From assembly GCF_900099645.1 (NCBI RefSeq), contig NZ_FMTL01000001.1:682001-746000 (forward strand): a stretch of DNA of 64,000 nucleotides, written 5' to 3'. The notes under the pieces are model-generated. The model made no database searches. It was not told the origin of the DNA and worked only from the letters and a program-made list of their open reading frames with translations. Source of the stretch: Pseudomonas peli. GTDB lineage: Bacteria; Pseudomonadota; Gammaproteobacteria; Pseudomonadales; Pseudomonadaceae. A program made the translations under genes and the position numbers. Numbering within the stretch: position 1 is the stretch's first letter; each line of letters begins with the position of its first letter. This document shows positions 51,561-61,158 of the stretch, one piece after another.

Positions 51561-51641
51561 TTTTATCTGCGCCTGCGCAGTGGTATTACTAGGTCATAAA
51601 CACGTGTAGGCGATATTCCCGGTAGTCACTAAGGGGCTTTG

Positions 51642-52436
51642 ATGAAGTGGAAAAACCTGTTCATTGGACTCTGCCTGTTGCTGGGGCTGCCCGCGCAAGC
51701 CAGCGAACAGCCAGAACTGAAGATCAGCGTCGGCGACTGGCCGCCTTATCTGTCCAGCGAGTTGCGACACAACGGGGTAATCGCCCACCTGATCAGTGAC
51801 CTGCTGGCCGATGAAGGCTATCGCGTCACCTTTCAATTTCTGCCCTGGCCACGCGCTTATTCATCAGCTGCGGCGGGCCGCTTTGATGCCAGTGCGGTGT
51901 GGATGCACAAGGCCGAGCGCGAGGCTGACTTTCTCTTCAGTGCGCCATTGCTCGACGAACAATTCGTGTTCTTTCACCTGAAAAGCCTGCCCTTTGACTG
52001 GCAGCACTTTGATGATCTCACCGGCATGACCCTCGGCGGCGGCCTGGAATACAGTTATGGCCCGCAGTTCGATGCCTTTCTCGCCGAGAACAAGGTAAAG
52101 ATGGAGCGCGTCTCCAGCGACCAGCAGAACTTCGAGAAGCTGCTCAAGGAGCGTGTAGTGCTCTACCCGCAGGAAATGAACGTCGGCTACGCCGCCCTGC
52201 GCAGCCACTTCAGCGCGGAAGACCAAGCCAAGATCACCCACCACCCTAAACCGCTGCTGGTCAACCTCAGCTACCTGATGCTGCCGAAAAGCCTGGAAGG
52301 CAGTCCGGCGCTGCTCGAACGCTTCAATAAGCGCCTGCAGCTTTACCGTGACAGCGGCCGTTACCAGCGTTATTTCGATGATCTACAGCAAGGCAAGTAC
52401 CAGCTGGAGCCGTCAGCATCACCCACAAATGAGTAA
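51642..52436 (+). CDS. Periplasmic solute-binding protein (SBP_bac_3 type)
   Basis: The 264-residue protein has a signal peptide (MKWKNLFIGLCLLLGLPAQA) and the type 3 binding-protein fold: ISVGDWPPYLSSELRHNGVI, then DLLADEGYRVTFQFLPWPRA. In amino-acid transporters it would bind the ligand, but no permease or ATPase is next to it. Such orphans in Pseudomonas may serve as sensors or redox-linked proteins. ATG 51642 has AAGGGG upstream. Confidence 0.82.
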   Translation: MKWKNLFIGLCLLLGLPAQASEQPELKISVGDWPPYLSSELRHNGVIAHLISDLLADEGYRVTFQFLPWPRAYSSAAAGRFDASAVWMHKAEREADFLFSAPLLDEQFVFFHLKSLPFDWQHFDDLTGMTLGGGLEYSYGPQFDAFLAENKVKMERVSSDQQNFEKLLKERVVLYPQEMNVGYAALRSHFSAEDQAKITHHPKPLLVNLSYLMLPKSLEGSPALLERFNKRLQLYRDSGRYQRYFDDLQQGKYQLEPSASPTNE

Positions 52437-52557
52437 AAACCGGTCTTTTATGCACAACTGACTAGAGTGCTTTAGAGAATCATATGCACAGCCAGAACAA
52501 GAAGAAATGGACGAGCAGGCCCTGCAGTCGCCTGCGATCAGGGCAAGGAGCGTATCG

Positions 52558-53700
52558 ATGACATCTCGACAGCTGCTGCGTGGCCTGGTGATCAGCTGCC
52601 TGCTGATACCGGGTTTTGCCAGCGCAGCGGAGCCAGGCCTGAGCACAAATGAAGTGCGGATCGGCATGGTCAATGCGCAGAGCGGCCCGGCGGCAGCTCT
52701 GGGGTTGGGCATGCTCAATGGCGCTCAGGCCTACTTCAAACGCGTCAACGCCGAAGGCGGGGTGCATGGCCGGCGGATCAACCTGCTCAGCCGGGACGAT
52801 GGCTACGAGCCCAGCCAGACTGCCGCACACACCCGCAGCATGCTGAAAACCCAGCAGGTGTTCGCCCTGCTCGGCTATGTCGGCACGCCCACCTCACGCG
52901 CCGCCGTACCGCTGGCGTTGCGCGCGCAAGTGCCTTACCTGTTCCCCTTTACCGGCGCCGAGTTTCTGCGCACACCGGCAAGACCTGGGGTGTTCAATAT
53001 TCGCGCGTCCTACATCGAGGAAACCGAGCATCTGGTCGAGCGCATGACCCAGGACCTCAAGCTGAGCAAGATCGCCATCCTGATGCAGGACGACTCCTTC
53101 GGTGAGTCGGTCAAGGGCGGCCTCAACGGCGCGCTGGTCAAGCGTGACCTAACGATTCATGCGCAGGCGCGCATCCAGCGCAATTCGCTGGACGTGACTG
53201 CGGCCATCCAGGCCCTTCAGCGCACCCAGCCGGAAGCGGTGTTCTTTGTCGGCACTTACAGGCAACTGGCGGCCGCGATCAAGCAGGCGAAAGCGCTGGG
53301 CTTCAATACACGCTTTGTCAGCGTGTCGTTTATCGGCACCGAGGGGTTTATCCGTGAGATCGGCAGTGACGGCGATGGGGTGTATATATCCCAGGTAGTG
53401 CCCTCTCCTGACGACAGCTCGCTGGCGCTGGTGCGCGCCTATCAGGCCGATATGCAACCCGGCGATTTTGACCATGCCTCGCTGGAGGGCTATATCGGCG
53501 CGGCGGTGTTTACTCAGGCGTTGCGCAAAGCCGGTACTGAGCCTACGCGCGAGACGTTTCTCGATGCGCTTGAACACCTCGAAACGGACCTGGGCGGCTT
53601 CAAGGTGGCGTTCTCGCGCAGCCAGCATCAGGGCTCCAGCGCGGTATACCTGACCCGTATCGAAAATGGCCAAGCCTTACCCGTCGAGACCATGCGCTAA
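52558..53700 (+). CDS. Periplasmic binding protein (Peripla_BP_6, Leu/Ile/Val type)
   Basis: The 380-residue protein has a signal peptide (LLRGLVISCLLIPGFASA) and the family pattern: VRIGMVNAQSGPAAALGLGM, then GVHGRRINLLSRDDGYEPSQ and KIAILMQDDSFGESVKGGL. AAGGAG lies seven bases before ATG 52558; the longer frame from 52507 is rejected. No transporter partner is adjacent. Such proteins also act as ligand-binding inputs for signalling. Confidence 0.84.
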   Translation: MTSRQLLRGLVISCLLIPGFASAAEPGLSTNEVRIGMVNAQSGPAAALGLGMLNGAQAYFKRVNAEGGVHGRRINLLSRDDGYEPSQTAAHTRSMLKTQQVFALLGYVGTPTSRAAVPLALRAQVPYLFPFTGAEFLRTPARPGVFNIRASYIEETEHLVERMTQDLKLSKIAILMQDDSFGESVKGGLNGALVKRDLTIHAQARIQRNSLDVTAAIQALQRTQPEAVFFVGTYRQLAAAIKQAKALGFNTRFVSVSFIGTEGFIREIGSDGDGVYISQVVPSPDDSSLALVRAYQADMQPGDFDHASLEGYIGAAVFTQALRKAGTEPTRETFLDALEHLETDLGGFKVAFSRSQHQGSSAVYLTRIENGQALPVETMR

Positions 53701-54983
53701 CGCCCAGCCAGCTGCACCTGCAACAGATCGGCCACCGGCAGCGCCACGCCGAGGCGGCTGAGGTTCCAGTAATGCCCTTCCAACGTGCGATTGACCAGCA
53801 AGGTGGCCGGTGCCGGTTGCAGGCTGCCCAACGCACCCAGCACATCGGGTAGCAGCCGTTGCACCTGTTCATGCAACGGCGTGGCGGCAAAGTCCCAATG
53901 CACACCAGGTTGCAACAGCGGACCGAGCAAACCATGCAGCTGACGGTACAAGCCATAGGGTGTGGTGGATTGCGGCTGGCGTGTTCCCAGCGCCTGGAAG
54001 GCCTTTTCCAGCTGCTCACCGTCGCGAGCCTGCAGCGCCTTGTAGGTTTGCACATAGGCCGCCAGCAAGGGCGCGGACAGCGCCTGTACACAGCCGAAGT
54101 CATACACCACCAGCTCACCGGCGGCAGTGTAGGCGAAATTGCCCGGATGCGGATCGGCATGCAGCAGGCCCAGCTCAAAGGCTTGGGCACTCAACCAGCG
54201 CACCAGCGTCAGGGCCAGGCGCTCACGCACTTCGGCACTGGCCTGGCTGACCTCGGCAAACGGCAAACCGGCCTCCTCACTGAGCGCCAGCACACCGGGC
54301 CGGCACAGGTCTTCCTGCGGCTGCGGCAGGCGCAAGCCAGGCCAATCGGCGAAATGCGCGCGAAAGTCCTGCAAGCGGCGCATCTCGGCTGGGTAGTCCA
54401 ACTCAGCTTCAATCACGGCTGCCAGCTCTTGATACAGCCCTTCCAGCTGTGCGGCCGGCGCGCGGAACAGACGCCCTAGCGGCAATAAGCGGCGCAGCTG
54501 GCGCAGATCCGCCTGGCAGATCTCGGCGATGCCTGGGTATTGCACCTTGAGCACCAGCGCCCGACCATCCGCCGCGATAGCGCGATGCACCTGGCCAAGG
54601 GACGCAGCGGCGAAAGGCTGCTCATCAATCTGCTGGAAGAACTGCCCGAGGTCCGCGCCGTACACCTGCTGCAGGTGCCCGCGAAGTGCGCTAAAGGGCA
54701 AGGCCGGTACGCGGTTCTGCAGCGAGGCCAGCGCCTTGGCCACCGGCTCAGGCAACACACCCTGCCACTGCGAAGCCATTTGCCCCAGCTTCAGCACCGG
54801 GCCTTTCATCTCACCCAGGACATCGGTGAGCAGATCGCCCACCGGCTGCCAATCAATCGCGCTGCGCCCTGGACGCAACCGTTGTCCCAATACGCTACCG
54901 CCGATACGCGTTGCAGTGCCGGCCAAGGTCAGAAAGCGCCCAAGCGCAGAGGCAGACGGTGGAGCGGCGGGAGGCTTGGCCAT
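53697..54983 (-). CDS. ABC1/UbiB-type atypical kinase
   Basis: The 428-residue protein has the ABC1 kinase features: KGPVLKLGQMASQWQGVLPE (KxGQ motif), FAAASLGQVHRA (Ala-rich loop), LHADPHPGNFAY (catalytic loop) and VVYDFGCVQ (DFG). This family includes UbiB, which supports ubiquinone synthesis. UbiB has C-terminal membrane helices, which are not obvious here, so this is a second, soluble type. It converges with the upstream binding-protein gene with a four-base overlap. Confidence 0.85.
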   Translation of the reverse strand: MAKPPAAPPSASALGRFLTLAGTATRIGGSVLGQRLRPGRSAIDWQPVGDLLTDVLGEMKGPVLKLGQMASQWQGVLPEPVAKALASLQNRVPALPFSALRGHLQQVYGADLGQFFQQIDEQPFAAASLGQVHRAIAADGRALVLKVQYPGIAEICQADLRQLRRLLPLGRLFRAPAAQLEGLYQELAAVIEAELDYPAEMRRLQDFRAHFADWPGLRLPQPQEDLCRPGVLALSEEAGLPFAEVSQASAEVRERLALTLVRWLSAQAFELGLLHADPHPGNFAYTAAGELVVYDFGCVQALSAPLLAAYVQTYKALQARDGEQLEKAFQALGTRQPQSTTPYGLYRQLHGLLGPLLQPGVHWDFAATPLHEQVQRLLPDVLGALGSLQPAPATLLVNRTLEGHYWNLSRLGVALPVADLLQVQLAGR

Positions 54984-55052
54984 GCAGCAATACTCATCGA
55001 GGCGAAGCACGATCATGCACCTGCCCTTGACAGGCTCCAAGCATTAACCGAC

Positions 55053-55850
55053 TCAGGGCTGCGAGCGTGCCAGAAAATCCCGCACCTGCTGCCGATACGT
55101 CACCGACTCGCGCTGACGCTCAATTTCATCCCAGATACGCGCGGCATACGCGGGGTTATCCGCCACATAGGCGTTGGACAGCATCAGGTAGTAGGCCTTC
55201 TCTTCCAGCGGCAGTTTGACCTTCTCCAGCAGCGCTGCCAGCTCAGGATTGCTCTGCAGCACAAAGTCGCCACGCAGGCTCTGTAGCGCCGCCGCTTCGA
55301 TGCGTTTAAGGCTGAGCATCTGCAACAGCGCCAGGGGATCACGGCTGGTTTCATCCACCTCGGCGCCCTGAGCGCGAATAAAATCGGCAATCGAAAAGCC
55401 GCTCAAAGCCCCCACCCGCCCATGCAGTTGGCGAAACTCTTCACCGTTCCAGCTCACCGGACTGTCTTTGCGTCGGTACAGGGCATAGATCGAGGTGTGC
55501 AGTCGCTTGCGTTCATCCAGCCGGCCATCGGCATCCTGTGGGTAGCGACCGAGAAGCAAACGTTCCTCCTTAAAGCTGGAGGCAAAAGCGCCGTCATAAG
55601 TACCTTGAGCAAGCCCGGACAGGCAGCGTTTCCAGGGTACGGCAACAAAGCTGAACTGCACTGGCAAGGCATCGGCAACCAGGCGCAGCAGCTGCAGATT
55701 GAGCCCGCGGCCGTCGGTCATCACCCAGGGGTAGGAGTTCTGATCCTCATAGCAGAGGGTCAAGGCCTCGGCCGAACGCGGGGCCGCATGGACATCAACA
55801 ACCAGGCAACAGCAGCACAGCAGGCAGATCAACACCTTGGCCAAGTGCAA
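55053..55850 (-). CDS. Periplasmic solute-binding protein (SBP_bac_3 type)
   Basis: The 265-residue protein has a cysteine-rich signal peptide (LAKVLICLLCCCCLVVDVHA) and a type 3 binding-protein fold (LTLCYEDQNSYPWVMTDGRG; LQLLRLVADALPVQFSFVAV; FAASFKEERL-like region). It is unlike the protein at 51642 in detail. Start codons are TTG 55850 or TTG 55844; GGAG fits the second better. There is no permease nearby. Confidence 0.78.
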   Translation of the reverse strand: MHLAKVLICLLCCCCLVVDVHAAPRSAEALTLCYEDQNSYPWVMTDGRGLNLQLLRLVADALPVQFSFVAVPWKRCLSGLAQGTYDGAFASSFKEERLLLGRYPQDADGRLDERKRLHTSIYALYRRKDSPVSWNGEEFRQLHGRVGALSGFSIADFIRAQGAEVDETSRDPLALLQMLSLKRIEAAALQSLRGDFVLQSNPELAALLEKVKLPLEEKAYYLMLSNAYVADNPAYAARIWDEIERQRESVTYRQQVRDFLARSQP

Positions 55851-55956
55851 TGCTCCGAGACAGTGGTAACCGCCGCTTTCTGGCGGATTTAAAGACCGCT
55901 TCCTGCGCGCTAACCCTCAGTATAGGTAGGCATGGCCAAGGCAACGCTGGCGCAGA

Positions 55957-58900
55957 TCAATTGTCCTGCGCATTCACCGCAAAGCGCTTATCCAGGCCGC
56001 TGTAGCCCATGCCAACGCCCTTGTGCACTTTTAGCTGCACCGGGATGCGCTCCTTGAGTGCCTCGACGTGGCTGATCACGCCAATCATCTTGCCGCTGGC
56101 GTTGAGGTTATCCAGGGCATCCAGCGCCACCTCCAGGGTTTCCCCGTCCAACGTGCCGAAGCCTTCATCGAGAAACAGTGAGTCGATGCTGGTCTTGTGG
56201 CTGACCAGATCGGACAGCGCCAAGGCCAGGGCCAGGCTGACCAGAAAGCTCTCGCCGCCGGACAAGGTTTTGGTGTCGCGCGCCGCATCGGCCTGCCAGG
56301 TGTCGATCACCTCCAGCTCCAGTTCTCCGCTGCTGCGTCGCGCCAACTGGTAGCGGCCGTGCAGACGTTCCAGCTGCTGATTGGCCAGGTAGACCAGATG
56401 ATCCAGAGTCAGGCCCTGGGCGAACTTGCGGTACTTGGCGCCATCGGCCGAGCCGATCAGGCTGTTAAGTTGCTGCCATAAGTCGTATTCACCCTGCTTG
56501 GCGGTGATCGCGGCAAACAGGCTTTGCTGTCCTTGCCGGCGCATGTCATCACCTTGCAGCTGGGCGCGGATTTCGCCCTGGCGTTCGCTTAGGGCTTTTA
56601 GCTGGGCGTTCAGAGCAAGCAGCTGCTCATCCAACTGCGCCAGGCTAAGCGCGGTGGCCGGGCTGGCTTGTAGAGCGGCCAATTGCTGCTTGGCGGCACG
56701 GACCAAGGCCTGCGCATCGTTCAAGGCTTTATCCAGACGCTGACGCAATTGCTGCAACGCGGCACGCTGCGCCTCATCCAGCAAGGCGACCAGATAATCA
56801 GCTTCGGCATTAAAGGGGCTGGCAACCAGAGCGGCCATCCACTGCTGCTCGGTCTGTTGCAGGCGCGCCTGATCATCCTGCAGACGGCTGGCTAGGGCCT
56901 GATGGCTACCGGACAGCTGCTGCTGGCGGCGCTGCGCCTCTTCCAGTTGCATCTGCGCCTGCTGCAAAGCCGCCTGCGCATCGGCGGGCTTGGCCAAGGC
57001 CGGTTGATCGGCCAGGCCCAATACATCCCAGCGTTGCTGCCAGAGCCGGGCAAGCTGAGCTGCGTTTTGTAGCCCATGATCCAGCTCGCTTAACTCGCGC
57101 TGTAAATCCAGGCTCTGCTGCTGATTGTGCTGCCAGCGCTGCCACTCGGCCTGACGCTCAGCCAGCCAGGCGCTGGCGTCGTCCGGCAGCTGATAGTCGA
57201 ACTCGGCCAAAGCTTGGCTTAGGCTGGCGCTACGCTCGCTGGCAACCTCCAGCAACTGCTGCACGCGCAATTGCCCTTGCTCACTCTGCTCCTGACGTTG
57301 CTGCAGTAGCAGGCGATTAAGCGCCTGCTGCTGTTCCAGCTCGCTGCACAGTTGCTGCAAACCCAACCGCGCCTGCTGGCGTTGCTCAAGTTGGCTGTTG
57401 AGCTGTTGCAGCTGTTCAAGACACTGCTGCAGTTGTTGCAACTCAACGCTCTGCTGCGCCTGCTGATCAGCCAGGGCAATGGCATCGGTCAGCGGGTTTT
57501 CCAGCTGCGCGCTAAGCGCCTGCCAGCGCTCGCCCTGCTCGGCCTGGGTCTGCTGGCCACGCTCGAACTGCTGCTCTTGCTGCTCCAGGCGCGCGGCGAG
57601 CTTTTCCAGCTCGCCAGCCAGTTGCCGACCTTGTTCAGTCAGGGCTTCCAGCTCAGTGCGCTTGCTATTGAGCAGCGTCTTGGTCGCCGACACATCCAGG
57701 GCCTGGTAGGCGCTGATCGCCGGGTGCGACTCGGAGCCACACAACGGGCAGGCCTCCCCGGGTTGCAGCTGTGCACGATGGGCTTCCAGGGCCTGAATGC
57801 GCTGCTCCTGCTCCAGTAATTTCTCCTGGGCCTGCACCTGTTGCTGCAGGTCCTTGTAGCTCAGACGCAGCTGCGCCACTTCGGCGTTCTTGGTTTGATG
57901 CTGCTCGCGCAATAGCGTCAGCGCACGGGCCAACTGCTCTTGCTCGACCGTTAGGCGCTGTTGCGCACCGACCAACTCTCCCAGCTGAGTCAGCACACCG
58001 CCCTGGATATGCAGCTGCTGCCAGCGCTCACGCAGGGCCCCTTCGCTGCGCCCAACCAATAATTCATCGCGTTGCTGTTGTGCGACCTTTTCCTGCTCGC
58101 GGGCCTGCTGCAGGCGATTCTGTTCGGCACCAAGTTGCTCAGTCTGCTGGCGCAGTTGCGTCTGCAACGCGGTGATAGTTTCTTGCAGCTGCTGTTGACT
58201 GAGTTGCAGCTGGGCGATTTCTTCAGCCATCTGCTGACGCGCCTTTAGCTGCTCGCCCCAGCTACCCAGTTGCTCACCCAGACGGCCATGCTGCGGCTGC
58301 GCGGCCAGTTGTTGCTGCAACTGCTGCAGGCGTTCGGCCAGTTGCTGGCGCTGCGCCTGGCAATCGGCGAGCAGCGCCGCGCTAAGTTCGCGGGCCTGCC
58401 AACTGTGCTCGGCAATCGCCTGCTCAACCTGGCGCTGTTCGACGGCATTCTGTTGCAGGCCCTGCTCGGTCTGCTCCAGGCTCTGGCGGGCCTGCTGCCA
58501 GTCATGGTGCAGCGGCAGCAAACGCAGCGCCGGTTCGCTGGAAGCCAGTTGCGCCAACTGCGGCTGGGCCAGCTGTAAATCATCCAGCGCCGCCTGCTCG
58601 GCCTGCTGGCTGGTGTGCAACTGAGCCTGGGTCTTGCTCAGCTCCTCGCACCAGCGGCGCTGGCGCTGCAACTCGGTTTGCTCTGTGCCCAGGGCAGCTT
58701 CATCAATAGCCAGCTGCTCGGCCTGCGCCTGCAGCTCGCTACGCTGCTCTTCGCTTAGCAGCTCGACACCATCGGCACGGGCGCGCAGCTGGTCGAGAGC
58801 GACTTTCACCTCGCGACACTGCTCGAACACCCGCTGGGAAATCTGCCCGTAGATATCGGTGCCGGTTAGTTCTTCCAGCAACTCGGCGCGCTGGTTGGCG

Positions 58901-59391
58901 TTGGCTTCGAGAAAAGCGGCGAAACCACCCTGAGCCAGCAGCATGGATTTGGTAAAGCGCTCGAAATCGAGACCCGTGAGGCGCTCGGTCTCACGCAGCT
59001 TCTCGTTGATCTTGTCGGTGATGATCTGCCCATCGGCAGCCGCCAGCTCGACCTTGGGCGATTGCAGCGCACCATCGGCCTTGTCGCGGGCGCGGCGCTG
59101 GCTCCAGAAGGCGCGGTAACCCATGCCCTTAACCTCAAATTCGACCTCGGCCAAACAGTCGGCGGTGTGCCGGCTCATCAGTTCGTTGGCACTGGCCGAC
59201 ACCGTGCTCATACGCGGCGTGCGGTGGTAAAGCGCCAGGCAGATGGCATCCAGCAACGTGGTCTTGCCCGCGCCAGTCGGGCCGGTGATCGCAAACAGGC
59301 CGTTGTCCTTAAACGGCTCGGCGGTGAAATCGATCTTCCATTCGCCTTTCAGCGAATTGAGGTTTTTCAGGCGCAGGCTAAGGATCTTCAT
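55957..59391 (-). CDS. sbcC: Exonuclease subunit SbcC
   Basis: The 1144-residue SMC-like ATPase has Walker A GPTGAGKT (residues 37-44), two long Gln-rich coiled coils, a zinc hook CPLCGSESH near residue 545, the signature LSGGESFLVSLALALAL and Walker B DSLFLDEGFGTLDG. With SbcD it cleaves hairpins and protein-blocked DNA ends. The ATG overlaps the sbcD stop (ATGA). Confidence 0.96.
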   Translation of the reverse strand: MKILSLRLKNLNSLKGEWKIDFTAEPFKDNGLFAITGPTGAGKTTLLDAICLALYHRTPRMSTVSASANELMSRHTADCLAEVEFEVKGMGYRAFWSQRRARDKADGALQSPKVELAAADGQIITDKINEKLRETERLTGLDFERFTKSMLLAQGGFAAFLEANANQRAELLEELTGTDIYGQISQRVFEQCREVKVALDQLRARADGVELLSEEQRSELQAQAEQLAIDEAALGTEQTELQRQRRWCEELSKTQAQLHTSQQAEQAALDDLQLAQPQLAQLASSEPALRLLPLHHDWQQARQSLEQTEQGLQQNAVEQRQVEQAIAEHSWQARELSAALLADCQAQRQQLAERLQQLQQQLAAQPQHGRLGEQLGSWGEQLKARQQMAEEIAQLQLSQQQLQETITALQTQLRQQTEQLGAEQNRLQQAREQEKVAQQQRDELLVGRSEGALRERWQQLHIQGGVLTQLGELVGAQQRLTVEQEQLARALTLLREQHQTKNAEVAQLRLSYKDLQQQVQAQEKLLEQEQRIQALEAHRAQLQPGEACPLCGSESHPAISAYQALDVSATKTLLNSKRTELEALTEQGRQLAGELEKLAARLEQQEQQFERGQQTQAEQGERWQALSAQLENPLTDAIALADQQAQQSVELQQLQQCLEQLQQLNSQLEQRQQARLGLQQLCSELEQQQALNRLLLQQRQEQSEQGQLRVQQLLEVASERSASLSQALAEFDYQLPDDASAWLAERQAEWQRWQHNQQQSLDLQRELSELDHGLQNAAQLARLWQQRWDVLGLADQPALAKPADAQAALQQAQMQLEEAQRRQQQLSGSHQALASRLQDDQARLQQTEQQWMAALVASPFNAEADYLVALLDEAQRAALQQLRQRLDKALNDAQALVRAAKQQLAALQASPATALSLAQLDEQLLALNAQLKALSERQGEIRAQLQGDDMRRQGQQSLFAAITAKQGEYDLWQQLNSLIGSADGAKYRKFAQGLTLDHLVYLANQQLERLHGRYQLARRSSGELELEVIDTWQADAARDTKTLSGGESFLVSLALALALSDLVSHKTSIDSLFLDEGFGTLDGETLEVALDALDNLNASGKMIGVISHVEALKERIPVQLKVHKGVGMGYSGLDKRFAVNAQDN

Positions 59392-60608
59392 AGCTCGCCC
59401 TCGCGCAGCTCACTGACCACCTGTTGATACAGCCCCAGCAGGCGCGCCTGCTCAGTTTCGTCCAGGCTTTCGCTGCTTAGGCGTTGGGCGAATACATCCT
59501 CGACACTTAGCTCATCCAGGGTTTCCCTGGCCTGGCCCTGCAAGCTCGCGCAGGCATTACCGCGCTCGCGGCGAATGCGCAGCACCTCCACCGGCAGGCC
59601 CTCGCATAGGGCGGCGATACGCAACTGCAAGTCACTCAGGTAATCGTCGGTACCGACCAGCACTTCCAACCATACCGGCAGCTCGACACTGCCCTGCTCC
59701 GCCGCTTGCTTGATCTGCACGTCCAGCTCTTTTAGTGAGCCGCGCAAGGACAGCAGCGGCTGAAAACGCGGTACCGGCAGCGCGCTGATCTGGCGCATGC
59801 CACTGCTATCCAGCTCGACCAATAGCACTTCTTTCTGCTGTTTGGCTTCATCGAAGCTCAGCGCAATGGGCGAACCGCAGTAGCGGATATGCTCCAGCCC
59901 GCTGACCTTCTGCGGGCGGTGAATATGCCCCAGGGCGATGTAAGCAGCAGGCGGAAAAGCGCTGGTGGGAAAGGCCTCCAGGCTGCCGACATAAATCTCG
60001 CGCACCGAATCGCTGGCACTGGCACCCACAGTAGTGAGATGCCCCGTGGCAATAATCGGCAGATCGCCGCCCAGTGCATCGCGCTTGCTCACCGCCAGGG
60101 CATAGAGGTCCTGATAGTGCTGCTGAATAGCCTGTTGCAACGACTGCTGCTTGTCCTGCGCACTCTGCCCGGCCTGGCTAAGCAATACATCGCGTGGGCG
60201 GATAAAGGGGATGCCACAGAGAATCGCACCCGGCGAGCCGTCGCGCCGATGCAACACCAGCAGCTGTTCATCCAGCTGCTCGCAGACGCCGGGAATTACC
60301 CGCGTCCCCAACTGCGCCAGCAGCGTCTTGCTCTCACCGAGCATGGCCACTGAATCGTGATTGCCGCCCAGCACCACCAACTCGCAGCCGGTGCCACGCA
60401 ACTCGACGATAAAGCGGTTGTACTGTTCGCGGGCGTAGCTCGGCGGCGCGCCGGTGTCGAAGATATCGCCGGCGATCAGCACGGCATCGACCGCCTGCTC
60501 GCGTACCCGATCGATTAGCCAGGCACAGAACGCCTGGTGCTCGGCCTGGCGGGTCTTGCCCATAAAGTGCTGGCCGAGGTGCCAGTCGGAGGTGTGCAGG
60601 ATGCGCAT
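59388..60608 (-). CDS. sbcD: Exonuclease subunit SbcD
   Basis: The 406-residue Mre11-type nuclease shows the metal-binding motifs MRILHTSDWHLGQ, IAGDIFDTGAP, VVLGGNHDSVAML, IATGHL and IALGHIHRPQ. ATG 60608 begins the conserved sequence; the open frame runs further up only by chance, over the regulator gene. It starts two bases after the regulator stop, so the three genes may share a transcript. Confidence 0.95.
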   Translation of the reverse strand: MRILHTSDWHLGQHFMGKTRQAEHQAFCAWLIDRVREQAVDAVLIAGDIFDTGAPPSYAREQYNRFIVELRGTGCELVVLGGNHDSVAMLGESKTLLAQLGTRVIPGVCEQLDEQLLVLHRRDGSPGAILCGIPFIRPRDVLLSQAGQSAQDKQQSLQQAIQQHYQDLYALAVSKRDALGGDLPIIATGHLTTVGASASDSVREIYVGSLEAFPTSAFPPAAYIALGHIHRPQKVSGLEHIRYCGSPIALSFDEAKQQKEVLLVELDSSGMRQISALPVPRFQPLLSLRGSLKELDVQIKQAAEQGSVELPVWLEVLVGTDDYLSDLQLRIAALCEGLPVEVLRIRRERGNACASLQGQARETLDELSVEDVFAQRLSSESLDETEQARLLGLYQQVVSELREGEL

Positions 60609-60610
60609 GC

Positions 60611-61030
60611 TCAGAACACCCAATCCTTGACCACCATATGGGTCTTCACTTTCTGCATACCGGGGAAGTTTTCGATCTCGCCGCGAATCTCGCTCAGGCG
60701 TTGCATCGACGCGGCCTCGATGGACACCAGCATATCGGTCTCGCCGCTGATGCCGCTGCAACGGCGCACTTCCGGGTATACGCGCATCAGCTCGACATAG
60801 TGCTCGCAGCGACCGCCCTGGTAGAACAGCTCCAGATAGGCCTTGATCCCAGCAACGCCCGGCACCGTCACCTGGGCTTGATAGCCGCTGATCACGCCAG
60901 TGTGTTCCAACTGACGAATGCGCTCGCTGACTGCCGAACGCGACAGGTTGACCTCGCGGGCGATCTGGCTGACGGGTAAGCGCGCATCGGCGCGCAACAG
61001 GGCGAGTATCTGCTGATCGAACTTGTCCAC
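60611..61030 (-). CDS. Lrp/AsnC-family regulator
   Basis: The 139-residue protein has an N-terminal helix-turn-helix (ADARLPVSQIAREVNLSRSA) and a C-terminal RAM ligand-binding domain (VKTHMVVKDW at the end). These sense amino acids and control transport or catabolism. It is divergent from the amino-acid exporter gene, its probable target, with 128 bases between them. Confidence 0.9.
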   Translation of the reverse strand: MDKFDQQILALLRADARLPVSQIAREVNLSRSAVSERIRQLEHTGVISGYQAQVTVPGVAGIKAYLELFYQGGRCEHYVELMRVYPEVRRCSGISGETDMLVSIEAASMQRLSEIRGEIENFPGMQKVKTHMVVKDWVF

Positions 61031-61158
61031 GCGGGGCTCTCGAAAAAGGCAATTTGACGGCCAAATGCGCCAGATCGTCGGTTAAAGCCGACGCTTCGCC
61101 AGCAGCCTGTAACAGGCGGGCGATTTAACATGGCGAACGAAACCGCAGAGCATACAAC
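61031..61158. promoter_or_regulatory. Divergent promoter region, Lrp-type regulator / exporter
   Basis: 128 noncoding bases between divergent starts. There are AT-rich patches (CAATTTGACGGCCAAATGCG) and short inverted repeats but no site I can assign with certainty. Confidence 0.4.

Noticed and set aside
59388..61064. A 558-residue SbcD with a long N-terminal extension
   Set aside because: The extension covers the Lrp-type gene in another frame, and the conserved SbcD sequence starts at ATG 60608.
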